Positions 1 through 8,465 of a DNA stretch of 64,000 bases are shown here, in pieces. Numbering within the stretch: the stretch's first letter is position 1; each line of letters begins with the position of its first letter. The position numbers were made by a program, and so were the translations under genes. Below the pieces are notes generated by a model, which saw only the letters and a program-made list of their open reading frames with translations, searched no databases and was not told where the DNA came from. Source of the stretch: an uncultured Burkholderiales bacterium (GTDB lineage: Bacteria; Pseudomonadota; Gammaproteobacteria; Burkholderiales; Burkholderiaceae_C); NCBI GenBank assembly GCA_945952065.1, contig CAMFGY010000026.1, positions 1 through 64,000 on the forward strand. The letters are read 5' to 3'.

Positions 1-120
1 CCGCCGGGGCGAAAACCGGAGGTTTCGCCGAAGGCAAATCCCGGCATCGTCCCAGGAAAGCCAAAGCCTCGAGTGACGGACCCGGCCAAAGTCCGCTCCG
101 GGCACCAAGCCGCCGCTCTG
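1..120. other. Left edge, no gene recognised
   Basis: No coding frame here looks real. The only visible structure is a hairpin with 7-bp arms, GGCGAAA at 8-14 and TTTCGCC at 23-29. It may belong to an RNA or a gene end that starts outside the window. I could not match it to a riboswitch class. Confidence 0.3.
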
Positions 121-375
121 TCAGGGGCGCCTCAGTCCAGGCTGGGTTTGGGTCAGCCAGTAGTCCAACTCGCCTTGGCCGATGGCCAGGTCTGTCAGTT
201 CGCGGGCGTTGAGGTTTTGCAGCTCGGCGCGCAGTTGGGCTCGGCGGCGGCGCTGCTGCAGGGCGCAGGTGCATGCGCTGAGGCCTCTTGAAAGCAGTTG
301 AAAGAGCTTGGGCTGGGCGCTGTGGCCAGCGTCCAGAGGCTGGGGGGCGAAATGTGCGGGGGTGTGGGTGCTCAT
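121..375 (-). CDS. DUF1127 (YjiS-like) small protein
   Basis: This is an 84-residue basic protein. Its C-terminal half has the DUF1127 pattern: an arginine-rich helix (QQRRRRAQLRAEL) followed by a short LNARELTDLAIGQGELDYWL segment. Small proteins of this family often sit beside LysR regulators, and some of those studied in alphaproteobacteria affect RNA turnover or phosphate and carbon metabolism. I chose the ATG at 375 because GGAG lies about 9 nt upstream of it; an in-frame ATG at 402 lacks such a site. The gene is divergent from the LysR gene at 465, with about 90 bp between them, so the regulator may control it. Confidence 0.6.
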   Translation of the reverse strand: MSTHTPAHFAPQPLDAGHSAQPKLFQLLSRGLSACTCALQQRRRRAQLRAELQNLNARELTDLAIGQGELDYWLTQTQPGLRRP

Positions 376-464
376 GCGGTACTCCAAGGGTGTGGAGCGC
401 ATCTTCTGATCTGGTGTATCGTTTGAAAAGTTGAATCATCTGAATGTTGAATTCAGAAAAGCTG

Positions 465-1382
465 ATGAGATCACTCAATTTGGACCAAGTGCGCACCCTG
501 GTGGCGATTGCCGATCTGGGCACTTTTGCCGCAGCGGCGCAGGCTTTGCACCTGGCTGCGCCAACCGTCAGCCTGCACATCAGCGAGTTGGAGTCGCGGT
601 TGGGGGCGCAATTGCTCTTGCGCGGCAAGCGTGGGGTGGAGTTGACGTCGGCAGGGCAAGCCCTGGTGGGCCGCGGTCGCGCCTTGCTGCGCGATGCGCA
701 GGCCGCCACCGAATTGGTCAGCCGCCATGCCCAGGGCCTGGCAGGCAAAGTGCGGCTGGCGGCCCAGACCGGGGTGCTGGTGTACCTCTTGCCCCAGGTC
801 TTGCAGGGCTTGAAGCAAAGCCATCCGGACATCGAGGTGGAGGTGTCAGTGCTGGGCACCCACCACACCTTGGAGGCCTTGCGCGAGGGGCGGCAAGACC
901 TGGGCGTGGTGACCCTGCCTTTGCCCGCCGAATATGGAGACTTGCACCGCGAAGCCTGGCGCAGTGATCCGGTGCTGGCGTATTTGCCTGCGCATTGGGA
1001 GGCGCCGGAGCAGGTCACGCCCGCATGGCTGGCCGACAAATGCCTGATCATGAACGAGAGCGGCACGCAGATGTACCGCCACACCATGGCCTGGTTCGCC
1101 CAGGCCGGCTTCAGCCCGGTGACCGGCATTGAACTCAATTACACCGAGGCCATGAAGAGCATGGTGGCGGCCGGCTATGGGGCCACCATCATGCCGCAGG
1201 AAAGCGACAGCACGCCGCATGTGCTGAGCCTGCATGAGCGGATCCAGCTGCGGCCGCTGCAGCCGCCGATGACGCGTGAATCGGTGCTGGTGCATGCCCG
1301 CTCCGAACTCTTGCCGCCGGGCGCCTTGCAGGTCTTGGAGGCGCTGCGGGCTGTGGCCCACAGGCCTGCAGCCGCCAGTTAG
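465..1382 (+). CDS. LysR-family transcriptional regulator
   Basis: This 305-residue protein has the standard LysR layout. The N-terminal winged helix covers about residues 3-62 (LDQVRTLVAIADLGTFAAAA, then APTVSLHISELESRLGAQLL). A periplasmic-binding-protein-like effector domain runs from about 85 to the end. The start at 465 is preferred over the in-frame ATG at 444 because the HTH normally begins within a few residues of the start. It is divergent from the DUF1127 gene and ends tail-to-tail, overlapping the histidine kinase gene by 4 bp. The effector is unknown. The nearest target is the divergent promoter it shares with the DUF1127 gene. Confidence 0.85.
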   Translation: MRSLNLDQVRTLVAIADLGTFAAAAQALHLAAPTVSLHISELESRLGAQLLLRGKRGVELTSAGQALVGRGRALLRDAQAATELVSRHAQGLAGKVRLAAQTGVLVYLLPQVLQGLKQSHPDIEVEVSVLGTHHTLEALREGRQDLGVVTLPLPAEYGDLHREAWRSDPVLAYLPAHWEAPEQVTPAWLADKCLIMNESGTQMYRHTMAWFAQAGFSPVTGIELNYTEAMKSMVAAGYGATIMPQESDSTPHVLSLHERIQLRPLQPPMTRESVLVHARSELLPPGALQVLEALRAVAHRPAAAS

Positions 1383-2785
1383 CCTGTGCGTGGGAAGCGC
1401 AGGCTCACCAGCAGGCCGCGGCCGTCTGGCCCTTCGCTCAAGTGCAGCTGCGCGCCGTGTTGAGCCGCGGCGCGCTCGACGATGGCCAGGCCCAGGCCGC
1501 TGCCCGATTGACTTTGATCGGGCAGGCGGAAGAAGCGCTCAAACACTTTTTGCCGGAAGGCCAGGGGAATGCCGGGCCCTTGGTCCAGCACCGCGAGTTC
1601 GATGTCCTGCTCGCCGGGGTTGATGCTCACCTTCACCAGACTGCCGGCGGGCGAGTATTTCACTGCGTTGTCGACCAAGTTGTCGATCAGGGCGCCCAGG
1701 CTCTCGCGGTTCATCAGCAGCGCACAGTGCTCGGGGGCCTCGAGCTCCACCTCGATGCCCCGTTGCAGTGCCAGTTGACTGCGCAGCACGATGCGGTCGC
1801 GCACCAGGGCCACCAGGTCGAGGCAGCGCAAGTCCATGGCCTCATGGTCGGCTCCTGAGCGCGCCAAGGCCAAGAGCTGGTGCACGGTGTGCGTGGCACG
1901 GCGCACGCCTTCGTTCATGCGCAGCAGCGCCTCGCGGCGACGCTCGACTTCATTGGGGCGCGGCGCAGCGTCCTGCTGCAATGATTCGGCGTTGAGTTGT
2001 ATCACCGCCAGCGGCGTTTTCATCTCATGCGCTGCGTCCAGCAAAAACTCGCGCTCGCGTTCCAATCGCTCTTGCAGCCGGGCCATCAGACCGTTGACCG
2101 AGTCCACCACCGGGGCCAGTTCTTTGAAGGGGCTGGGCGGCAACTGTGACAAGTCCTTGGCCGAGCGCTGCGCAATGTCTTGGCCGATGCGCCGCAGCGG
2201 CGCAAAGCCGGCGCGCAGCAGCACCCAGGCCACGACCAGCATGATGGGCAGGCTGTAGAACAGCGGCCTGGCGTAGTAGATCAGGCCTTGGGCGCTGAAG
2301 TGCCAATCGCCCGGCACTTCTTGCCAGCGTCGCACCAGGATGCCGTGTTCGCTGTCGCGGGCCTCCACATAAAGCCAGCTCGCATCGCTTTCGAACTTTT
2401 GCTCATCGGGCAGCAAACGGCTGTCCATCTCGGGCGGGCCCTGGCGGTACAGCAGGCGTTCGCCCTGCCACACCTGCAAGGCGATGATGGGCGGCTCGTA
2501 GCCAATCTCCATCCACTCTTGCTCGCGCAAATGCTCTTGTTGCGCCAAGCCACGTGCCAAGAGCTCGGAGGCCTGCGCCCCATGCGTGGCCCACAGCAAT
2601 GCCTGCTGTTTGGCCTGCTCGGCCCACATCTTGTTGGCGGCTTGCCCGTTGCGGGTGTTGACGACGCTGACCTCGCGGAACTCGCGCACCATCAGCAAGC
2701 ACCAAATCGTGGCCACCACCAGAAAGAAGCTGCCGAAGGTGCGCCCGAACAAAGAGGCGTTGGCCACGCCGGCAGGAGCACTCAT
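1379..2785 (-). CDS. Two-component sensor histidine kinase (OmpR-partner type)
   Basis: This is a 468-residue inner-membrane kinase. TM1 lies at about residues 17-34, followed by a periplasmic sensor loop of about 135 residues and TM2 at about 174-192. A HAMP-like linker leads to HisKA, where H253 in AAHEMKTPLA is the phospho-acceptor. The HATPase_c domain has an N-box (DNLVDNAVKYSP), a G1 box (DQGPGIP) and a G2 box (GSGLGLAIV). The architecture is like QseC or TctE. Its start overlaps the stop of the response regulator gene (TGATG), so the two are translationally coupled. The signal sensed cannot be read from the sequence. Confidence 0.9.
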   Translation of the reverse strand: MSAPAGVANASLFGRTFGSFFLVVATIWCLLMVREFREVSVVNTRNGQAANKMWAEQAKQQALLWATHGAQASELLARGLAQQEHLREQEWMEIGYEPPIIALQVWQGERLLYRQGPPEMDSRLLPDEQKFESDASWLYVEARDSEHGILVRRWQEVPGDWHFSAQGLIYYARPLFYSLPIMLVVAWVLLRAGFAPLRRIGQDIAQRSAKDLSQLPPSPFKELAPVVDSVNGLMARLQERLEREREFLLDAAHEMKTPLAVIQLNAESLQQDAAPRPNEVERRREALLRMNEGVRRATHTVHQLLALARSGADHEAMDLRCLDLVALVRDRIVLRSQLALQRGIEVELEAPEHCALLMNRESLGALIDNLVDNAVKYSPAGSLVKVSINPGEQDIELAVLDQGPGIPLAFRQKVFERFFRLPDQSQSGSGLGLAIVERAAAQHGAQLHLSEGPDGRGLLVSLRFPRTG

Positions 2786-3453
2786 CAGCTGCGCTCGAGC
2801 ACAAAGCCGACGCCGCGCACCGTGCGCACATAGCCGTCACCGATCTTTTTGCGCAGATTGAACATGTGCACGTCCAGGGCATGGCTGTCGGCATTGGGCA
2901 AGGCGCGGGCCTCCAGCTCGCGCCGGGTGACCACGCGATCGGGCAGTTTCAGCAAGGCCAGCAGAATGGCGAACTCGGTTTTGGACAAATTGATGGCGAT
3001 GCCATTTCGGCTCAGCGTCATGCGGCGCTCATCCAGCCGCAAGTCTTTGATCTGCCAGTCTTGCGCATCGGCATCGCTGCCTTGGCCCAGCAGCCCCGAG
3101 CGCCGGGCCACCGCGCGCAAACGCGCCAGCAACTCGGGCCCAGCGAAGGGCTTGACCAGATAGTCATCGGCGCCGCTGTCCAGGCCATGCAAGCGGTCTT
3201 CGATGCCGCTGCGGGCGGTGATCACCAAAATCGGCAGCTGCTTGTTGGCTTGTCGTGCCAAGCGCAGCAGGTCCAGGCCGTTGCCGTCTGGGAGCCCCAA
3301 ATCCAGCACCAAGGCGTCGAAGCCTTTTTGGTCCAGCCAAAAGCGCGCTTCGGTGATGCGCCGCACCCAGACCACCTCATGACCAGCGTCTTGCAGCAGC
3401 GCTTGCAGGCTGTGGCCCAACTCCAGATCATCTTCGACGAGGCATATTCTCAT
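2785..3453 (-). CDS. OmpR/PhoB-family response regulator
   Basis: This 222-residue protein has a receiver domain at residues 1-115, with acidic residues in LVEDD, the phospho-acceptor D51 in LVLDLGLPDG and a lysine in LVKPF. A winged-helix output domain follows at about 130-220 (NLSKTEFAILLALL, VRTVRGVGFVL). It resembles QseB/TctD-type regulators. The start at 3453 (MRICLVEDD) is preferred over an upstream in-frame start at 3516, which would add 21 unrelated residues before the receiver. It is the first gene of the regulator-kinase pair. Its promoter must lie in the 182-bp gap shared with the divergent chitinase gene, which could therefore be a target. Confidence 0.9.
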   Translation of the reverse strand: MRICLVEDDLELGHSLQALLQDAGHEVVWVRRITEARFWLDQKGFDALVLDLGLPDGNGLDLLRLARQANKQLPILVITARSGIEDRLHGLDSGADDYLVKPFAGPELLARLRAVARRSGLLGQGSDADAQDWQIKDLRLDERRMTLSRNGIAINLSKTEFAILLALLKLPDRVVTRRELEARALPNADSHALDVHMFNLRKKIGDGYVRTVRGVGFVLERS

Positions 3454-3635
3454 GGTGGGCGACTCTACCAAGCGCGCTTCATTCGCCCTGGGGCGGGCGG
3501 CGTTGCATTGATGCAATCTTAAGAAAACACTGATGTTGTATTGAGCTTTCTGCGGCGATAGTTGGCGCAGTCCAATTTCGTACCAGTGAACCCAGCTGCC
3601 CCGCGGGGCGTACTTTCAGGCAGAAGGCTGATGCA

Positions 3636-4412
3636 ATGAAATCAGGCGTGATCTCTCGTCCCATGGCCCGAGCGGCGCTGCTGGTGTCGGGGCTGCTGGG
3701 TGCTTTGCAAGCGGGTTTGCTGCTGGGCAGTGCCCACGCCGAGGCACAGATCCAGCGCAAGGAGAGCTTGGCCGAGCGCGCACAGTTTTTGCCCAGCGCC
3801 GCCGAGTTTGAGGCTCTGTTCCCGAATCGCCTGCCCTTTTATACCTACGAGGGCTTTGTGCGGGCGGTGACGGCATTCCCCGCGTTTGCCGCCAGTGGCA
3901 ATGCGACGCTCAGGCGCCAAGAAATGGCGGCTTTTTTGGCCAATATCGCGCATGAGTCCGATGAGCTGAAGGCGGTGCGCGAGTACAACCAGGCCAATTA
4001 CGACAAGTACTGCAGCACCGAAAACGGCTTGCAGTGTGCGCCCGGCCAGCAGTACTACGGGCGCGGGCCCATTCAGCTCTCCTGGAACTATCAATACCTG
4101 GCTGCCGGTCAGGCGATAGGCCTGGATCTGTGGGCCCAGCCCGACTTGGTGGCGCAAGATCCCAAGGTGGCCTGGCAAACCGCCATTTGGTATTGGATGA
4201 GCCAGAACGGCCCCAACACCATGCCGGCCCATCAGGCCATGGTGGAAGGCCACGGCCTGGGCGGCACCATCCGTTCCATCAACGGCGCGTTGGAGTGTGA
4301 CCAGCCGGCCAGCAACCATCATGCGGCCGAGCAAATCGCCCGCCGCGCCATGTTTTACCGACGCGCCGCGCAGCTCTTTGGCGTGCCCCCAGGAGACAAG
4401 CTGGCCTGCTGA
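3636..4412 (+). CDS. Secreted family 19 glycoside hydrolase (chitinase-like)
   Basis: This is a 258-residue protein with an N-terminal signal peptide (hydrophobic core about 12-33, cleavage near AHA-EA). The rest is a GH19 catalytic domain, recognisable from FLANIAHES (acid E107), the nearby E116 in AVREYN, the YYGRGPIQLSWNYQYL motif, AIWYWM and SINGALEC. GH19 enzymes cut chitin by inversion, and some relatives act as lysozymes. There is no carbohydrate-binding module, so this is a minimal secreted enzyme. The downstream TonB-dependent receptor and NagX-like gene support a role in using chitin or N-acetylglucosamine oligomers. A cell-wall lytic role cannot be excluded. Confidence 0.85.
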   Translation: MKSGVISRPMARAALLVSGLLGALQAGLLLGSAHAEAQIQRKESLAERAQFLPSAAEFEALFPNRLPFYTYEGFVRAVTAFPAFAASGNATLRRQEMAAFLANIAHESDELKAVREYNQANYDKYCSTENGLQCAPGQQYYGRGPIQLSWNYQYLAAGQAIGLDLWAQPDLVAQDPKVAWQTAIWYWMSQNGPNTMPAHQAMVEGHGLGGTIRSINGALECDQPASNHHAAEQIARRAMFYRRAAQLFGVPPGDKLAC

Positions 4413-4488
4413 ATGAGGCAGCGCGCAATCGACTTGAGTTTGTAGTTCCCCCCACCATCGATTTCCACAATAAAGAGAGACAAACGAG

Positions 4489-7146
4489 ATGAGGAATACT
4501 TCAAGGACCACACTGTGGATGCCCAGCGCCATTCAGCTGGCTGTGTGTGCCGCGCTGGGCCTGAGCTTGCCCGCCGGGGCTCAGCAAGCCGCGGCAGGCG
4601 CGGACAAGCCCGCAGACAAAAGCGAGTTGCCCACCGTGACGGTGACCGCCACCCGGGTCAACACGAGCTTGCTGAAAACGCCGGTGGCCGTGACCGCGAT
4701 CAAGGGCGACGATTTGGTGCGCGACAACGTCAAAGAACTGCTGGACCTGAGCGGCAGCATCCCGAATGTGCAGTTCGGTTTGTCCAACGGCGACTCGGGC
4801 GTGCAGGTCTCCATCCGCGGCGTGACCTCCACCAACTTCACCGAGATTGGGGACCCGGCTGTCGGCATCCATATCGACGGCATGTATTCGCCCCGTCCGC
4901 AAGGCTCGCTGGCGCTGATGTTCGACCTGGACCAGCTGGAAGTCTTGCGCGGCGCCCAAGGCACGCTGTTCGGCCGCAACTCGACGGCGGGTGTCATCAA
5001 CATCCTGACCGCCAAGCCCGACTTCAAAGACAACTACGGCTGGACCTCGCTGCAGCTGGGCAACTACAACGCCAAGCAGGTACGCAGCGTCTACAACCTG
5101 GCGCTGGGCGAGAACTTCGCCCTGCGTGCGGCGGTGATGGTGGACAAGCGCGATGGCTACATCAAGCAAGACCAAGACCTGACCGACCGGGGCGTCAAAA
5201 AGCCCGACGGGACCTTCTCGCCCGATGGCAAGCCCGATGTGGACCAGCGTTTGAATCGCAAGCTCGACCCCTCGGAGTACTACAGCAACTCCAATCAATG
5301 GGGCGGCCGCCTGACCGCTCGTTGGGCCGCCACCAAGGATCTGGAATGGATCGGCGCTTTTGAACACTACAAAAACAATGGCGCCGGGGACGTGGGTCTG
5401 AAGGACTGCAAGATGGCCGCCGGCACCCGCTTCGCCTGCGGACCTGAAGGCCAGTGGTACGCCAAGATCAATGTGCCGGGCAAGATCGATATGTCGATCG
5501 ACACCTTCCGCAACAGCTTCACCTGGAAGCTCAGCGACAACACCGAGCTCGGCTACAAGGTGGCTTATGCGGTGCAAAAGCGCTATCAGCAGCATGACGA
5601 CGACGGCGGCCAGAACTGGTTGCCCGGCGATGTGGGCAAGATGGAAGAGTGGGGCAACTGGGGCAACCAGCACGCCATCGATTGGGCCAGCTACACGCTC
5701 AGCTCCACCTACAAGTCCTTGGTCAATGAGTTGCAGATCAAGCAGAGCTTCAGCAAGTGGCGCTATGTGGCCGGCTTGTTTGCCCTGGGCGAAAAGAACG
5801 CGATTGACTTCGCCCAAGACAATTTGATCGCCGCGCCCTATGCCATGCCGCAAGGGCAGTACTACAACCAAGGCGACCGACAGGTGGATTCCAAGGCCAT
5901 CTTTGCGCAAGCCGATATTGCCCTGGCCGACAAGCTCACCGCCACCGCCGGCATCCGCTACAGCCGCGACAGCCGCACCGACAACGGCGGCATCTCGGCA
6001 GGCCTGTGGGATGCCAGCACGCCTTGGTATTACAACGGCAAGTTCACCCCCATCACGCCGGGCACCGGCACGCCGCACAACGGCACCGATCTGACCAAGG
6101 AGATGGGCCCCTTTGCTGGTGTCGGGGCCTACCCCGAGCACACGGTCAACTCGCACAGCGCCAACTGGCAAAAAACCACCTATCGCCTGGGCCTGCAGTA
6201 CGACCTCTCACCCACGCAGATGGTGTTTGGATCCTGGGCCACCGGCTATCGCCCCGGCGGTTTTGGCGACAAGTTCGACACCTGCGGCGGCGGCACCTGC
6301 ACCGATGGCAGCACGCAAAAATACAGCTTCCTCGAATACAAGCCCGAGCTGACCAGCAATATCGAGCTGGGCTACAAGGGGCGCCACTTCGGCAACAAGC
6401 TGGAGTTGAGCGCGGTCTACTTCCACACCGACTACAAAGACATGCATGCCACCGGCATGAATGCGGTCGGCCAACGCAAGCTGCGTGCGGGCGAGACCTG
6501 CCCAGATTGGAACCCGGCTTGCGATGTGGTGACGGCTTGGAAGACCGAGAACATCGGCAACTCGGTGATTCAAGGCCTGGAGCTGGAATTCAAGAGCAAG
6601 CCTTGGGCGGGCGGCAATCTGTCGGGTTATTTGTCGGTGCTGGACTCCAAGGTCAAGTCCTATCCGACCTATGACGACAACTGGATCTGCGGCTATCGCG
6701 AAGAGTTCAAGGCCGAGCCTTGCGCGCCCTTGTACCTGGGCGACGACCCCGCCAAGCGTGGTCGCGCCATCCGCGATGTGACCGGCAATCAGCTGCCCAA
6801 TGCGCCCAAGTATTCCTTCGCGCTGAACTACGGCCATGACTTCGACATCGGCGGCGGGCTGCGTCTGTCGCCCTCGGTGGGCATGCGCTACCAGAGCCGC
6901 ATGTACTTCACGGTGCGCAATCTCGACAACCCGCACATCGGCGACTACCAAGAGGCCTACACCAACTGGAATGCCGCGCTCAAATTGGCCGGTGCGAATG
7001 ACAAATGGGATGTGGAGCTCTGGGGCACCAACCTCAGCAACAATGTGGTGAAGAACTGGATGGGCCAGGGCAATGCCGGGGGCTACACCTTCAACAGCTA
7101 CAACCCACCGCGCATGGTGGGGCTGCGCGCCACCTTGAACTATTGA
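4489..7146 (+). CDS. TonB-dependent outer-membrane receptor (probable chito-oligosaccharide importer)
   Basis: This 885-residue protein has a signal peptide (cleavage near AGA-QQ) and a TonB-box-like stretch (PTVTVTATRV) at about residues 49-58. The plug domain covers about 65-180 (PVAVTAIKGDDLV, VSIRGVTSTNFTEIGDPAV, VLRGAQGTLFGRNSTAGVIN). A 22-strand barrel ends in the terminal aromatic residue of ATLNY. The plug belongs to the large group of receptors that import oligosaccharides or other non-siderophore substrates. It lies 76 bp after the chitinase and about 100 bp before the NagX-like gene, so chitin-derived oligosaccharides are the likeliest cargo. That assignment rests on context, not on residues. 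Confidence 0.85.
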   Translation: MRNTSRTTLWMPSAIQLAVCAALGLSLPAGAQQAAAGADKPADKSELPTVTVTATRVNTSLLKTPVAVTAIKGDDLVRDNVKELLDLSGSIPNVQFGLSNGDSGVQVSIRGVTSTNFTEIGDPAVGIHIDGMYSPRPQGSLALMFDLDQLEVLRGAQGTLFGRNSTAGVINILTAKPDFKDNYGWTSLQLGNYNAKQVRSVYNLALGENFALRAAVMVDKRDGYIKQDQDLTDRGVKKPDGTFSPDGKPDVDQRLNRKLDPSEYYSNSNQWGGRLTARWAATKDLEWIGAFEHYKNNGAGDVGLKDCKMAAGTRFACGPEGQWYAKINVPGKIDMSIDTFRNSFTWKLSDNTELGYKVAYAVQKRYQQHDDDGGQNWLPGDVGKMEEWGNWGNQHAIDWASYTLSSTYKSLVNELQIKQSFSKWRYVAGLFALGEKNAIDFAQDNLIAAPYAMPQGQYYNQGDRQVDSKAIFAQADIALADKLTATAGIRYSRDSRTDNGGISAGLWDASTPWYYNGKFTPITPGTGTPHNGTDLTKEMGPFAGVGAYPEHTVNSHSANWQKTTYRLGLQYDLSPTQMVFGSWATGYRPGGFGDKFDTCGGGTCTDGSTQKYSFLEYKPELTSNIELGYKGRHFGNKLELSAVYFHTDYKDMHATGMNAVGQRKLRAGETCPDWNPACDVVTAWKTENIGNSVIQGLELEFKSKPWAGGNLSGYLSVLDSKVKSYPTYDDNWICGYREEFKAEPCAPLYLGDDPAKRGRAIRDVTGNQLPNAPKYSFALNYGHDFDIGGGLRLSPSVGMRYQSRMYFTVRNLDNPHIGDYQEAYTNWNAALKLAGANDKWDVELWGTNLSNNVVKNWMGQGNAGGYTFNSYNPPRMVGLRATLNY

Positions 7147-7243
7147 CAGATCCTTCCCGGATCGAAAGTTTGTCCTCCGTTCGGGTGCTCTGCGGCTTGG
7201 TGCCGCCGGGTGCCCGTTTTTTCTTGCCAGCAGGGTTGCATCT

Positions 7244-8455
7244 GTGTTGAGTCCTTTCGGTCAAAAACTACCGCCCGTGCGCGCCGCGCGCATCTTGTCG
7301 ATTGATGCCTTGCGCGCCTTGACGGTGCTGGTGATGGTGATGGTCAATGAGTGGAGCGGGGTGCCGGGCCTGCCGCAGTGGATGCGGCATATGCCGGCCA
7401 CGGCAGATGCGATGAGCTTTGTCGACGCGGTGTTTCCGTCTTTTCTGTTCATCGTGGGCATGTCCATCCCCTTTGCCTTGCAGCAGCGCTACCGGGCCGG
7501 CGACAGCGTCTGGCAGGTGCAGGGTCAGGTCTTGCTGCGCGGGGCCGGCTTGGTCTTGATTGGCTTTTTCATGGTCAACGCCGAGGACGGCTTCAATGCC
7601 AGCGCCATGCCGGTGTCCATCGCCTTGTGGAAGTTGCTCAGTTATGGCGCGGCCTTTTTGCTCTGGGGCTCGCTCAGCGGCGGCAAAAATTTCGCCTGGC
7701 CCTGGCGCGTGGTGGGTCTGGCCTGCTTTGCGCTCTTGGCCTGGCTGTACCGCGGAGGAGCCGACGGCTCGGGCGGCATGAAGCCGCAGTGGTGGGGCAT
7801 TCTGGGATTGATCGGCTGGGCCTATCTGATCGCCTGCGGGGTTTACCAGGTCGTGCGCGGGCGCGTTCTGGGCCTCATGGCGGGGGTGGCTTTTTGCATT
7901 GCCTACTTCGTGCTGCAGCGCCTGCCTGCCGTGGCCGCCAGCCCTGGCCTGAGCTGGCTGTTCAGCCAAGATGGGCATTTTGTGCATGCGGCCATCGTCT
8001 TGTGCGGCGTCTTGTGCAGCATGATTTTTTTCGATGAAAGCCGGGCGGCCAGTGCCGGTCAGCGCCAAGCCTGGGCCCTGGCTTTGGCCGCGCTGCTGGC
8101 GCTGGCGGCCACTGCGCTGCGGCCGGAGTTCAAGATCTCCAAGATCCACGCCACGCCGAGCTGGGCGCTCTACAGCGCGGCCGCCAGCCTGCTGATCTTC
8201 ACGCTGCTGTATCAATGGATCGATGTCCGGGGGTGCAAGCTCTGGCCGGCGCTGCTGGGGCCGGTCGCGGCGCAGCCCTTGCTGGCCTATTTGCTGCCAT
8301 TTGTGATCGGAGCCGCGATGCAGTGGGCGCAACTCTCGTGGCCTTCTGCCTTGCATGAAGGCGGCGTGGGCATTGCTTTTGCCGTGCTGTATTCGCTGGG
8401 TGTCGCCTGGGGGGTGGGGCTGCTGTGCCGCCGTGGCGTGCGTTTGAGTATTTGA
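7244..8455 (+). CDS. nagX: NagX-like membrane protein (DUF5009, heparan-glucosaminide acetyltransferase-like)
   Basis: This is a 403-residue protein with about 10-11 membrane segments. The N-terminal signature is RILSIDALRALTVLVMVMVN, followed by SFVDAVFPSFLFIVGMSIPFAL, as in the DUF5009/NagX family related to the lysosomal HGSNAT acetyltransferase. In proteobacterial genomes nagX is linked to N-acetylglucosamine and chitin use and is thought to act at the inner membrane. No ATG is available; I used the GTG at 7244, and the TTG next to it is equally possible. It is followed by the lactonase-like gene after 10 bp, so the two are probably co-transcribed. Confidence 0.75.
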   Translation: MLSPFGQKLPPVRAARILSIDALRALTVLVMVMVNEWSGVPGLPQWMRHMPATADAMSFVDAVFPSFLFIVGMSIPFALQQRYRAGDSVWQVQGQVLLRGAGLVLIGFFMVNAEDGFNASAMPVSIALWKLLSYGAAFLLWGSLSGGKNFAWPWRVVGLACFALLAWLYRGGADGSGGMKPQWWGILGLIGWAYLIACGVYQVVRGRVLGLMAGVAFCIAYFVLQRLPAVAASPGLSWLFSQDGHFVHAAIVLCGVLCSMIFFDESRAASAGQRQAWALALAALLALAATALRPEFKISKIHATPSWALYSAAASLLIFTLLYQWIDVRGCKLWPALLGPVAAQPLLAYLLPFVIGAAMQWAQLSWPSALHEGGVGIAFAVLYSLGVAWGVGLLCRRGVRLSI

Positions 8456-8465
8456 GTTGAGTCCG

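Noticed and set aside
1-60. Riboswitch at the left edge
   Set aside because: A 7-bp hairpin and a CGCCGAAGG-like string recall glycine riboswitch pieces, but the order and spacing of conserved parts do not match and the upstream half is missing.
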